Below are positions 47,935 to 57,564 of a stretch of 64,000 nucleotides of DNA, piece by piece. Both the position numbers and the translations under genes were made by a program. Source of the stretch: Rhizophagus clarus. Its lineage: Eukaryota; Glomeromycota; Glomeromycetes; Glomerales; Glomeraceae. The notes below the pieces were generated by a model. That model had not been told where the DNA came from. It made no database searches and worked only from the letters and a program-made list of their open reading frames with translations. The stretch spans positions 374,501 through 438,500 of the forward strand of contig BLAL01000019.1 of the NCBI GenBank assembly GCA_015698045.1, in the 5' to 3' direction. Position 1 is the stretch's first letter, and each line of letters begins with the position of its first letter.

Positions 47935-48147
47935 AATGAAGATTGAATTCAAACTTTAGATAATCGAATCAAAAAGAAAACAATGTAACCAGTTTATTTA
48001 TAGCAATTACATTAATCTTGTAAATTGATCAAAATTTCTTATAAAAAGGCAGTGATTTCAACTTCTTTTGACTATAAGCTTTTCCAACTGAAATTGCTTA
48101 TAGTATTACATATATCAAAAAAAAAAAAAAAAAAATCAATTAAAATC
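47935..48147 (+). promoter_or_regulatory. conserved ML promoter, unit 3
   Basis: GATTGAATTCAAACTTTAGA, ATGTAACCAG, TTATAAAAA at about 48039, AAGCTTTTCCAACTGAAATT, TTATAGTATTACATAT, then a long A run and TCAATTAAAATCATG. Confidence 0.7.
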
Positions 48148-48597
48148 ATGAAGCAAAATTATATTTTTGTGATCATTTTGTTAGCTACACTTTCAGTAGT
48201 CAATGCAATTCCACATCAACTTCTTAAAAGAGACACTATTTTCACTTCATGCCCTACGGGATCTCCAAATATAATCGAAGTAGATGTTCAACCTGATCCT
48301 CCTCCAGTTACTGGAAAACTCATTCTTACCATTTCTGGAACACTAAAGAAAGGTGTCATCTCCGCGGGTTCCAAACTTGTTTTAAAGGCTATTGATGATA
48401 ATGGTGACCTCCTAGCTAAACCTTTAGTTTATGATCTTTGTGGTGTAGGTGGATTTGATTGTCCAGTTAATACTTTTAGTATGATCAAATCACTTGAAAC
48501 AAAGGGCTTAACACCAACATACAGTATTATAGTTCAAATTTTTGATGCCTATGGCCAAACTTTGGCCTGTTCCATTGGTACTGTTACCGGTTATTAA
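48148..48597 (+). CDS. secreted ML-domain lipid-binding protein 3
   Basis: 149 aa from the ATG at 48148. An upstream in-frame ATG at 48025 would add 41 residues encoded by promoter, TATA and A-run sequence and would bury the signal peptide, so it is rejected. Signal peptide MKQNYIFVIILLATLSVVNA, pro-segment IPHQLLKR, then TIFTSCPTGSPNII and the ML fold with ISGTLKKG, YDLCG, FDCPV and LACSIGT. Closest in the loops to paralogue 2 and in the last strand (IVQIFDAY) to paralogue 1, so its history may include gene conversion. Confidence 0.88.
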   Translation: MKQNYIFVIILLATLSVVNAIPHQLLKRDTIFTSCPTGSPNIIEVDVQPDPPPVTGKLILTISGTLKKGVISAGSKLVLKAIDDNGDLLAKPLVYDLCGVGGFDCPVNTFSMIKSLETKGLTPTYSIIVQIFDAYGQTLACSIGTVTGY

Positions 48598-49100
48598 TTA
48601 ATTTTCTTAGATTTAAGTTTTGTAATGTCATAATTGAAAAGTTAATTTCATATTTTGTATTTTTTTGCTCTTTGTATTTATATACTCCATATATAATACT
48701 TTTTTGTTGTATAAAAGCTTTCTCAGATATGAATATCTGCTATATTATTTACGTGAATGTTTTATTAAAGAATTGATTATTTAAATTCAAAATTTTACCG
48801 ACTATCTATTAAATTGAAATAATACGAATTTATAAATGAAACATTGATGATAACGTGATTTAATATTTATGATGGACGAAATATCATTTATTTTATTTGT
48901 TTAGTCGATTATCAAGTCAAAAAATCGAAACATAAATCGATTTTTTTTTTTCGTTATAACGATGATAGAAATTTAACATTTGAAAACCCTTTACATCTAG
49001 AACCAATTTGAAATAACCGAGTATAAAAACATTCAAAAAATTTTTGCATCAATTTTATGCTAAAGGAAAATGTAATATTGTCCATTCTACTAGATAAATG

Positions 49101-50644
49101 TCATAATCATCGCAAATGATTGTAACTTCCTTATGTTATGTTGCGTGAGCTGTTTTACTTTTTAACGAGAAAATTTTGTATTAACTCATAAAGAAAAAAT
49201 TGTTAGTATCATGACACAATGATTACTTTTTCATTTGCTATTTTAAAATTATCGTTTTATAACGCAGAAATTATAACAGATTTTCACTTAGATTATCAGA
49301 CGAAGGATTAAATTAATCTAATAAATTTAATTAATTTAATAAAAATTATTCCTTGAATAAATAAAATATGGAAATATGTGATGGAAAAATTTCTCTAAGT
49401 AAGCCATATCAGAAATAAATATATAATAAATAAGTGTGGAGAAGATATAAATAAGAACTAATTTTATTTTTTATTTCATAATAATTGGATTGAAAATTTA
49501 ATCCTAATATGGTTAAAAAATTTGTAACAACAGCGTTTACATAAATAAACCGTGCAACTATACTATATTGCCAATACCGCGATTAACAATGTTGCATGTT
49601 TCTAAATAAGAAAATTTATAATGATTATAGTTCTATTATTACATTTAATAATTTACGTCTCTATATGTATAAAATTTTAACCAACAACATAATTTAATTG
49701 TCACACTAGTAATAATAAATTAAATTCTAAAATATTCCTTAACGATATACTACTTCATCGAAGTCATCGTAACCATTCACTTGCCGTCTCGATTAAAATT
49801 TTCATTACAATTATTCTTCTTTCTCTTATGAATGATAAAATATTGTACTACCAACAATGTAATAATTTAATCACATGATTCATCTAATACAAGTTGGAAT
49901 ATACTATTCTAACTCCTGAGTTAATATTAGTTTACAGTGTTTAGAGTCTAATAAAATATATAAAGCAAAAAGGTTTAAATTATTTCAAAAATCATTTTCT
50001 ATCATACTATCATATCATATCATTTGTGATTTTTACTTGATTATTAGTGTTTTCAAATATTTTTTTTTTTAACAAAAAAAAAAAAAAAAAAAAGATTGAA
50101 ACGTATTTTTCTATGCTTTTAAAAATTTATTGAATTGTTTAGCCGAGTTTTGCAGTACCAAAAATAAAAAAGTCATATATTGTAAAATATAATGTAATAA
50201 GTAAAATTACAATTGATATCGTTAATTTTTAACTTGTCTATCTAAATATATATTTATATAAAAGAAAATTTTCTAATACTCAGGAATTTCATACAATCTT
50301 AAAAAAATTTTTTTGGATTAAATTGTGGCTTTGTTATTATGAATCTTTATAAAATTTTGCGCTAAAAATTTAAATTTGTGACATCATATTAAAAAATAAA
50401 TATTTTATTAATTTATATAACATAAATATTATAAAATTTTTTTAAAAAAAATACATTTTTAATTATATTTAATCAATACTAGTTGTTCCTAAGAACAAAA
50501 AAAAGTTAGCAATATTTTGTAAAAAACAAACAAAAATTCCTTGTGCTTGACTTCCAAATTACCTCGTCAAAATTGTTTTCTTTTTTATATTAGATTAGTT
50601 CGTTAACAAAAAGACAACAACCCTAATTAAAAATCCTTTCAATC
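49101..50644. other. intergenic spacer
   Basis: About 1.5 kb AT-rich DNA with A/T runs (for example 50060-50092). No supported gene. Confidence 0.5.
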
Positions 50645-50930
50645 ATGTTTGAAAATTTCCGTGTTAAAACTACAAGAACTTCCTATGTCATTAGAATATG
50701 TAGAATTGAGAGGCCTGAAATAAAAGAATGGGAAGCACCAAAAGGTTATATTGACATAATGAAAAAGTATTGGGATTCAAATACAGATAATAAGTTAAAT
50801 CAAATTTTTTTCATTAGATAATTATACTGACATTGAGCATCATGAAGATTTTGATGAGAAAATATTCTTGTTAAAAGCAATCAATAAACTATTACCGACG
50901 AACAACAATTACGAATTTAGTTTTGTTTAA
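50645..50930 (+). pseudogene. small orphan gene with a break in a T run
   Basis: An ATG frame of 58 codons (MFENFRVKTTRTSYVIRICR...) stops at 50821, just after a run of seven T. In the next frame the coding character goes on as LDNYTDIEHHEDFDEKIF...NNNYEFSFV to a stop at 50928-50930. One T fewer in the run would join them into about 94 residues, so this is either a recent pseudogene or an assembly or sequencing slip. The protein is charged, with no signal peptide and no domain I recognise. ATTCCTTG/CAATC-type leader sequence lies upstream. Confidence 0.5.
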
Positions 50931-52899
50931 ATTTAAGTTACTACGTATTTATAAATAAAATTTTTATGCTTTACAAATTACATTTTACTTTTGTGTAATG
51001 AGAGATGTCGCAAATAAATGTTCTTTGTATTAGTTGTTTTCGTGAAATACGGTAATTATTGTTATATTATAGATACAAGTATACTGATGATAATCATCTC
51101 GTTGACACATAAACCCTTAGCTTTGAAATATGCATGATCGATGGCGTATATAGAATCAATTTACTTTTGTAAATTACAAATAAAAGTATAAAATAAAGTT
51201 TAATAAATTCAAATTAGGACCAACTGGATAACCAATATTCTAATATCAATTGTTGAGCGTTAGTCAATCGAACTTACCGGCTGCCACTGGTTATGACTCG
51301 TAATTAGTTGTTAAATATTATGAAATTTTCTTATTAATCATTTGACAGTGATTTCAGAAAAAATTTACAGTACATCACGGGTCAATTATAGGGAATAGGG
51401 ATCCCATAACCGTACTCGCAAATTTCATTAATTTACTCTGATTGGACAGTGACATATTAGAGTGACAAATAGGTTTTATTATTTAAAAACATTTGTCCCA
51501 GATAAATTACAAAAATGGGAAACGGAAAAGCGTGATGCGATGTGCTAAATAAATTATCCAAGTACCCTGAAATACCACAAAACCCTAGCCCTAAACTAAT
51601 GGGAAATTACGTCGTCCAATCAGAGGGAAGGTAAATTAGTAAACCCGGTACTACAAGCTTAATATATTATGATTCTAATATTCTTACCATTTTTGTTTTC
51701 CCTTAGATAACAATTCAAATGACGACTCATGAAAGTTTGGAGAACAGAAAGCCATCTGTTTGAATAATTGATACTAGTATTTTGAATATTAGAAAAAAAA
51801 ACTGAAATATGCTGATCGTTTTAAGACAGTTTCTATATTAGTTCATTACATGAAATTAAAACGTAACTTGATATATAACCTGATCATTCATTATATTTAA
51901 GATTATGATTAAAAACGGTAGACCTTTTTATTCCTGTTAAATTGCAATTTATTAAATTTAAATCTTTAGTAAACAAAATCTAATTAATTATGATACAATT
52001 TGATTATATAGAATGATATCCATTTTTAGTGCACGGAAAATATATTTATCTATCAGTGTTTAATGATTCAAAGACTAAACTACAAAATAACTAATCGTTA
52101 AAAGCAATCAGCCAAAAAAAAATCACGTGATATTTGAATCAGTACCCTCTGAACAAAATTAGTAATGTAATAGAGTAAAATTAGTAAAATTTTTTAACAT
52201 ATTTATACTCTTAAAAAGATATTTATTTGGAGTAAAGAATCTTTTCACTAAATTCATCCATATTTTTATCTAACAAAATTCATGATATTGTAATTAACTG
52301 TTAATGATTTTTGATTTTAACTTTTGCTAGTTAATTTTGAAACTACTCAAAAAATTTATATAAGAAATTAAATAATCTTGACTCTAAAAAGTATTTATAA
52401 CGTAATTACACTAATTAATTAAATCTAGAAATTTGTTTCAGCCTCTAAACAGCAAACATTTAGATCACTTTAAATTTATTCAATTTACAAATTTTAATAA
52501 AATTTATCGCATTAACCTGTTATACCGTTTAGCTAAGATTGCGTTTCCTATTATATTTAAGCTCATCAAGTTCTGTTATTTATTTGATATTGAATTTGTT
52601 GTATAAAAGACCCCATTGTCATATACATCTACTTTTCTTAGTTTTATCTTTAATAATAATTTCTTCAATATCTTTAAACCACTTTGGATTCTCCACTTTA
52701 TAATTTCTATCTACGTACTATTATCGTGTTTAATCAATTGTGTTATATATAAAATATTGGATGATTTTAAAGATTAAGCGCTTTCTTCCATTAATCTTTT
52801 TTCTTATTAATTCGTCAGTTTCTAAAAATTCATCGCTAGCGATGTCTTGCTTTATGTTTATATTGTATGATACAATTTTCTTTTAACATTGAAGTACTG
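50931..52899. other. intergenic spacer with one inverted-repeat element
   Basis: About 2 kb AT-rich. Apart from the inverted repeat at 51412-51651 I see no structure or gene. Confidence 0.5.
51412..51651. mobile_element. possible 240-bp MITE
   Basis: GTACTCGCAAATTTCATTAA...TTTACTCTGATTGGAC at the left pairs with the reverse complement of the right end, GTACCGGGTTTACTAATTTA...CCCTCTGATTGGAC, with a small gap. No clear target duplication, so the boundaries are tentative. Confidence 0.45.
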
Positions 52900-53355
52900 G
52901 TTTTTTTATTATATTTTCACTTAGTTCTATTAAACACGCAATATACTATTAATAGTCTTTAATTATTATTACTTTTGAAATGTTTCCCATAATGCATTAA
53001 TATATTTTTAACAACTATTAACTGACTTCATCATGTATAATGATATTAAGCGTCATATTACTAATTCTGATTTCTTATTTTCCTATTCAATATTTCACAC
53101 ACTCTTTTATAAGAACTACTAGTTGCTTAGCACTCTATTGCAGGTATTGCAACTGCGTTCTATGAATATTGTCTTCTGTCTCTGAATTTTTTTTCATATT
53201 CATTACTTATTTTATTTTATTTTATTATATATTTTTTTTTGATGTGACATACCGTTTTCCATACTCATAAAAAACGCACTCCTTCATCTTTTTCTATTAT
53301 TCTCCATTACATTTCTTCTATTCATTTGCCATTAACAATGAAGAGGTCGAATTTA
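52900..53355. repeat. direct repeat flanking kinase copy 2, left copy
   Basis: Matches 56915-57312: TTTTCACTTAGTT(C/T)TATTAAA, TTCCCATAATGC, TTATTTTCCTATTCAAT, TTTTTTTCATATTCATTACT, CTTCATCTT and CCATTAACAATGAAGAGGTC. The two copies bracket the kinase gene in direct orientation. Confidence 0.75.
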
Positions 53356-53588
53356 TCTAAGATTGGCTTTAATTCCACAGACTGTACAAAACGATTCATA
53401 TATTTAATATCTTATATTTTGTTTTTACATGATTTACCTCCTTATTAACTTTGACCAATTTACTTAATAAAGAGGTCGTTCCATAATACAGGTGGTACAG
53501 GTGATCATGGTCCAATACAGCAATAAATCTGGAAAATTGATTAGCTACTAAATTTGTTTGTTCATTTTGATTTTTAGTTACATGATAG

Positions 53589-53779
53589 GGTAAATCTTAC
53601 CACACCACCCTCGGTTACACAGGTGACATTTATGTCACATGGACACGTGATGTCGGCGTTCGTATTTATCTCAGCGACTTAGTTTTTTTGACTAGCCTGA
53701 TCTCTATTTGTCACTACCCCTCGGATGTCACCTGTACTACCCAAAACATATGTCCGAGGGTGGTGTGGTAAGAGTTCCC
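53589..53779. mobile_element. 191-bp MITE in the kinase copy 2 promoter
   Basis: Inverted ends: GGTAAATCTTACCACACCAC and, reverse-complemented from the right, GGGAACTCTTACCACACCAC, both continuing CCTCGG. Nine-base direct repeats ACATGATAG (53580-53588) and ACATGTTAG (53780-53788) flank it. Kinase copy 1 has the uninterrupted site at 3579-3587 followed by the same TCACACAAACATTTGG. It sits about 115 bp before the ATG. Confidence 0.9.
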
Positions 53780-53788
53780 ACATGTTAG

Positions 53789-53892
53789 TCACACAAACAT
53801 TTGGTAATACATAAAACGGATGTCAAACTCCGTTTCTTTTAATATTACAAAAGTTATTAAATTTTTTTCCACAATTTAAACAATTTATAATT
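53789..53892 (+). promoter_or_regulatory. conserved kinase proximal promoter / leader (copy 2)
   Basis: TCACACAAACATTTGGTAAT, ACATAAAACGGATG and AAACTCCGTTTCTTT, then CACAATTTAAACAATTTATA before the ATG, are shared with copy 1. The more distal promoter is displaced by the 191-bp MITE. Confidence 0.6.
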
Positions 53893-56233
53893 ATGTCTGA
53901 TATTCGAGGAGAATTAGTTTATGCTGCACTTGATAGGTCAATTATATCAACAGATTTTGACATTTATGATGATATTCATAAACGACATGAATTTCAAAAA
54001 CAAATTATACTTGCTGATAAATCTCTTACAAATGATGAAAAAACTGACGCAATAAAAAAAATAAATAAGACATATGATAAGAATAAAATTAGGAGGAATG
54101 AAGGGACAAGAAGAGTTTGTGAAAATTGTAATCAAGAATGTTTAGCTACATTATATTGTGAATATTGTGTTCAAAATTATTTAAAAGCAAACTTTTCAAA
54201 TTGGACATCTGGAAATAATGATATTGATAATTTAATACAAAAATGTCAATCTGAAACACTTCTTCCAGAGATGATAATTGAATGGATTCCATATAATAAT
54301 TTACAAAATATTAAGTATTTAACAAAAGGTGGATTTTCTAATATTTATGCAGCAGTTTGGATTGATGGACACTATATAGAGTGGGATTTTAAAGAACAAA
54401 AATTAATAAGATTTGGAGAACAAAAAGTGGTACTTAAAGGATTAGAAAATGTTGAAAGTGCAAATCAAAGATGGTTTGAAGAGGTTAGTAATTTATGATT
54501 TATTAAAGTTTTTTTTTTTAGTTTAATGTTAATAAATTTAAATATTTTATAGGCTAAATCGCATTTTAATATAAGCAATAAATGGCCACAAATTGTTCAA
54601 TGTTACGGTTTAACACAAAGTCCATCAAATGGAAATTATATGCTTGTGATAGATATTATGAATACAGATCTAAGAAAATATTTACAACAAAATCAACTTA
54701 CATGGAAAGAAAGGATAAATATTGCCTATAATATATCTGTGGCATTGAGGGCTATTCATAGGGAAGGTGCAATTCATAGAGATTTACATTCTGGAAATAT
54801 ATTATATTCACAATTAAAACAGAAATGGGTTATTAGTGATCTTGGATTTTGTGGACCTGCTGATAAATCATCAGATAGTATATATGGAAATCTTCCTTAT
54901 ATAGCGCCAGAAGTCATTTCCGGAAAGAACACTACAATAAAATCTGATATTTATAGTATTGCAATGCTTATGTGGGAAATTTCATCCGGACAACCTCCTT
55001 TTAATGAGTATGAAAATGATTATAATCTTGCATTAAAAATAATTAATGGAATGAGACCAAAAGTGATAGAAGGAACCCCTTTAGAATATGAAAATTTAAT
55101 GAAACAATGTTGGGATGCTGCTCCATCAAAAAGACTTAGCCTTGGTGCACTATTTGATGGAATCTATGAACTACGTCAATCTTATCAAAATACATCAAAT
55201 GAATCAACTCAACTAGAAACGAATAGTAATTTAAAAACGAATAAAACAAATATCACAATAACAAATTATACAAATAGTAGCAAATTATCTACAAGTAAAA
55301 TTTATCAATTTAAAAATTTACCTGAACCAAGAAATGCAACAGAAGGTATGATTTTGATATTGATTGTATTTATTAATAAATATTATTAATTAATAGATAT
55401 GTTTTTTTTTAAAAAAAAAATGTAAAATCGTTTTTTAATTATTATAATAGAAGAACAAGAAGGTATAGATTTATATTAATAATATATGAAACATTTGATT
55501 ATGTTATCTAACTTAAATATTAAAAATATTGAACAGCATTTCATAGTAAATCATATGATTGCTTTAATATTCCTGATAATAGTAAGTATTCGTAAAAATG
55601 ATTAATAAATATGACATAATTATAATTGTTTTCATTTTTAGTTGATGATTTTACAAATTCAAGTAATCAAAATTATGATACCACATCCAAAACAGGTAGA
55701 AATCATTGTTGTATATTAAATTATGACATTTATAATTATTAATTTATCTTAATAATTTATTAGAGATGAGCAAAAAATTATTTAATGTATTTGAAAAATT
55801 ACAAATAAGTTCAAATAATGGCAAGTAAATCATTATCTATATTTGATTAAAATTCTTATCCTTTGAAATATAACATTTATGTACTTTTTTTAGATAAAAT
55901 TAATTATGGGAAAGAGATTGTGGAGCAACAACAAATAAATAAATATAATGTCAAAATTGACGGTATGTGAAGAAGAAGTATAAATAATTTTATTTATAAT
56001 AATATATTATTTTATTTATCTCTGTTATAATTTTTATTATAGATGATGATGAAATTTATGATGAAAAAAATTTCCATTCGGAGGAACAAGATAAATCAGA
56101 AATTCCAGATGGTAAGTAATTTCATATGTTTTTTTTTATTTTTTTTTTTAATAAAACAAATAAAAAATTAATTAATTTTATATAATTATGTTACTGATCT
56201 ATATTTTTTTTCTGTATTTTAGATGGATTTTAA
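53893..56233 (+). CDS. TKL-like protein kinase, copy 2 (nine exons, complete)
   Basis: Exons: 53893-54483, 54553-55345, 55451-55462, 55537-55581, 55642-55695, 55764-55820, 55894-55962, 56043-56111, 56223-56233; total 1,701 nt, 566 aa. All junctions keep phase; exon 3 is a 12-nt microexon and intron 6 is GC-AG. The N-terminus has CENC...CEYC (76-79, 89-92), then the kinase domain: glycine loop KGGFSNIY, K182, HRDLHSGN, SDLGFCGPA (DLG replaces DFG) and APE, ending near residue 385. The C-terminal 170 residues are Asn/Asp/Gln rich with no domain. Probably cytosolic Ser/Thr or Tyr signalling kinase; the family is expanded in Rhizophagus. Flanking direct repeats suggest that it belonged to a tandem array. 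Confidence 0.88.
55451..55462 (+). other. 12-nt microexon (kinase copy 2)
   Basis: AAGAACAAGAAG between TTATAATAG and GTATAG, phase 1 on both sides. Identical to the microexon of copy 1 although the introns around it have diverged. Confidence 0.75.
55821..55893 (+). other. GC-AG intron (kinase copy 2, intron 6)
   Basis: AATG|GCAAGTAAAT...TTTTTTTAG. Use of the GT four bases downstream would shift the frame and meet a stop at once, while GC keeps it open (Asn-Asp-Lys-Ile-Asn). Confidence 0.7.
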
Positions 56234-56880
56234 AGTTTTTATTTACTAAATTACTAAATTACTGATTATCATTATTATTTGATATTACACAGAAAATGTC
56301 TAGCCATTTATTTATTTTAGAATTATTTAAACACTAAGATTTAGAGTAGTGAATTCAAAATGTTTTACAAGTTTCTTAGTTTGTAATTTAAATGATTCGT
56401 TTCTATACAATATATTCTATCTTTTTAAATACTAAACATGTGCTGGCGTGAATGTGTGATATTTACATTTAAAATATAAAATTTATTTTTGATTGAACAC
56501 GTCATGTAGAGCAGAAATAAACTTTATTTTTAAAAAGCAAAAATTTTATTTAAATCAAGACTAGCACTGTTGGACGAAGAAGCTCCTGTACTACCCACAT
56601 GACTCAATAGTTCTCAGGCGTCGGTAATAGGAAAATCGGTAGCAAATTCGTACCGTACTGAGCAATATAATTATTCTCTCCGCTTCGCTTCGGACAATAA
56701 GTAAATTCGTATTATTAGGTTAATAGAGTGATTTTCTTTTTTTTAAAAAATAATTTTGACATTTACATACTTATTAATTAAAACCAAATTAAAAATAGTG
56801 AATCCATTTAAATCATACGTACCAAGAATGTTTCTCATCGAAAAATTGTATATCCTTGTATGATTCTAAAAAGAATGATA
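56234..56880 (+). repeat. kinase 3' flank (copy B)
   Basis: Collinear with 2082-2870. Contains CTCCGCTTCGCTTCGGACAA at 56681, a palindromic motif whose relatives appear in the ML flanks (33550, 36614, 46671). Confidence 0.7.
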
Positions 56881-56914
56881 TTTTTTTTTTCTGTTTGTTT
56901 ATTTTATTTTCACT

Positions 56915-57315
56915 TAGTTTTATTAAAGGTTATAACTGGCCTTTAATTATTATTTCGAAATATTTTCCCATAATGCCTTTCAGTTATTAAACATCTGTTA
57001 ATTCATGATCACGTATTACTAATTCTGAATTTACTTTTCTTATTTTCCTATTCAATTCTCATTCTTTTTTACGAATTACCAGTTATATTACGTTCCTGTT
57101 GTTTTTTTTTTCATATTCATTACTTTTATTGTTAATTACTACTTTTATTTTATGTGATTTTATTTTAATTTTTTTTTATGTGACGCTCTTTTAATGTCAT
57201 TATTTATCCATACTTCTAAAAAGCGCAACCCTTCATCTTCTTTTTCAATTATTCTCCGGTCTATTTTCTATTTATTTACCCGTTAACAATGAAGAGGTCG
57301 GTTCTCGACGATATG
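56915..57315. repeat. direct repeat flanking kinase copy 2, right copy
   Basis: Counterpart of 52900-53355, ending at CAATGAAGAGGTCG. It marks where the next tandem unit would begin; instead the sacsin gene follows. Confidence 0.75.
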
Positions 57316-57564
57316 AACAAAATTATTTTAATAAAATATTAAAAATCAAAATATTTATTTTATTATTTTTAAAAGATCAAATTGAAACAATTACATGATA
57401 TCTAAATAAGATCCAAGTTTTAGATGATTAATAAATAGTATAATTAAATAAATAAAATTGGTATACTGTAAATATTAATCAAACCGTAACGTTCAAATTA
57501 TAAATTTAAAACCCTTAACTTAATTTGACACTAATTTTTGACTAAATAAAATTTTTACTAAAAC

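Larger units (their letters stand above)
46555..49100 (+). repeat. ML-gene duplication unit 3
   Basis: The distal 5' flank (46560-47390), proximal flank with GTAAGTATTGCAAGGGAGGA (47707), gene and about 500 bp of 3' flank align with units 1 and 2. Similarity fades near 49100. It is more diverged in the flanks than units 1 and 2 are from each other. Confidence 0.75.

Noticed and set aside
48025-48147. N-terminal 41-residue extension of ML protein 3
   Set aside because: It is encoded by the TATA region, leader and A run conserved as promoter in the other two units, and would hide the signal peptide.
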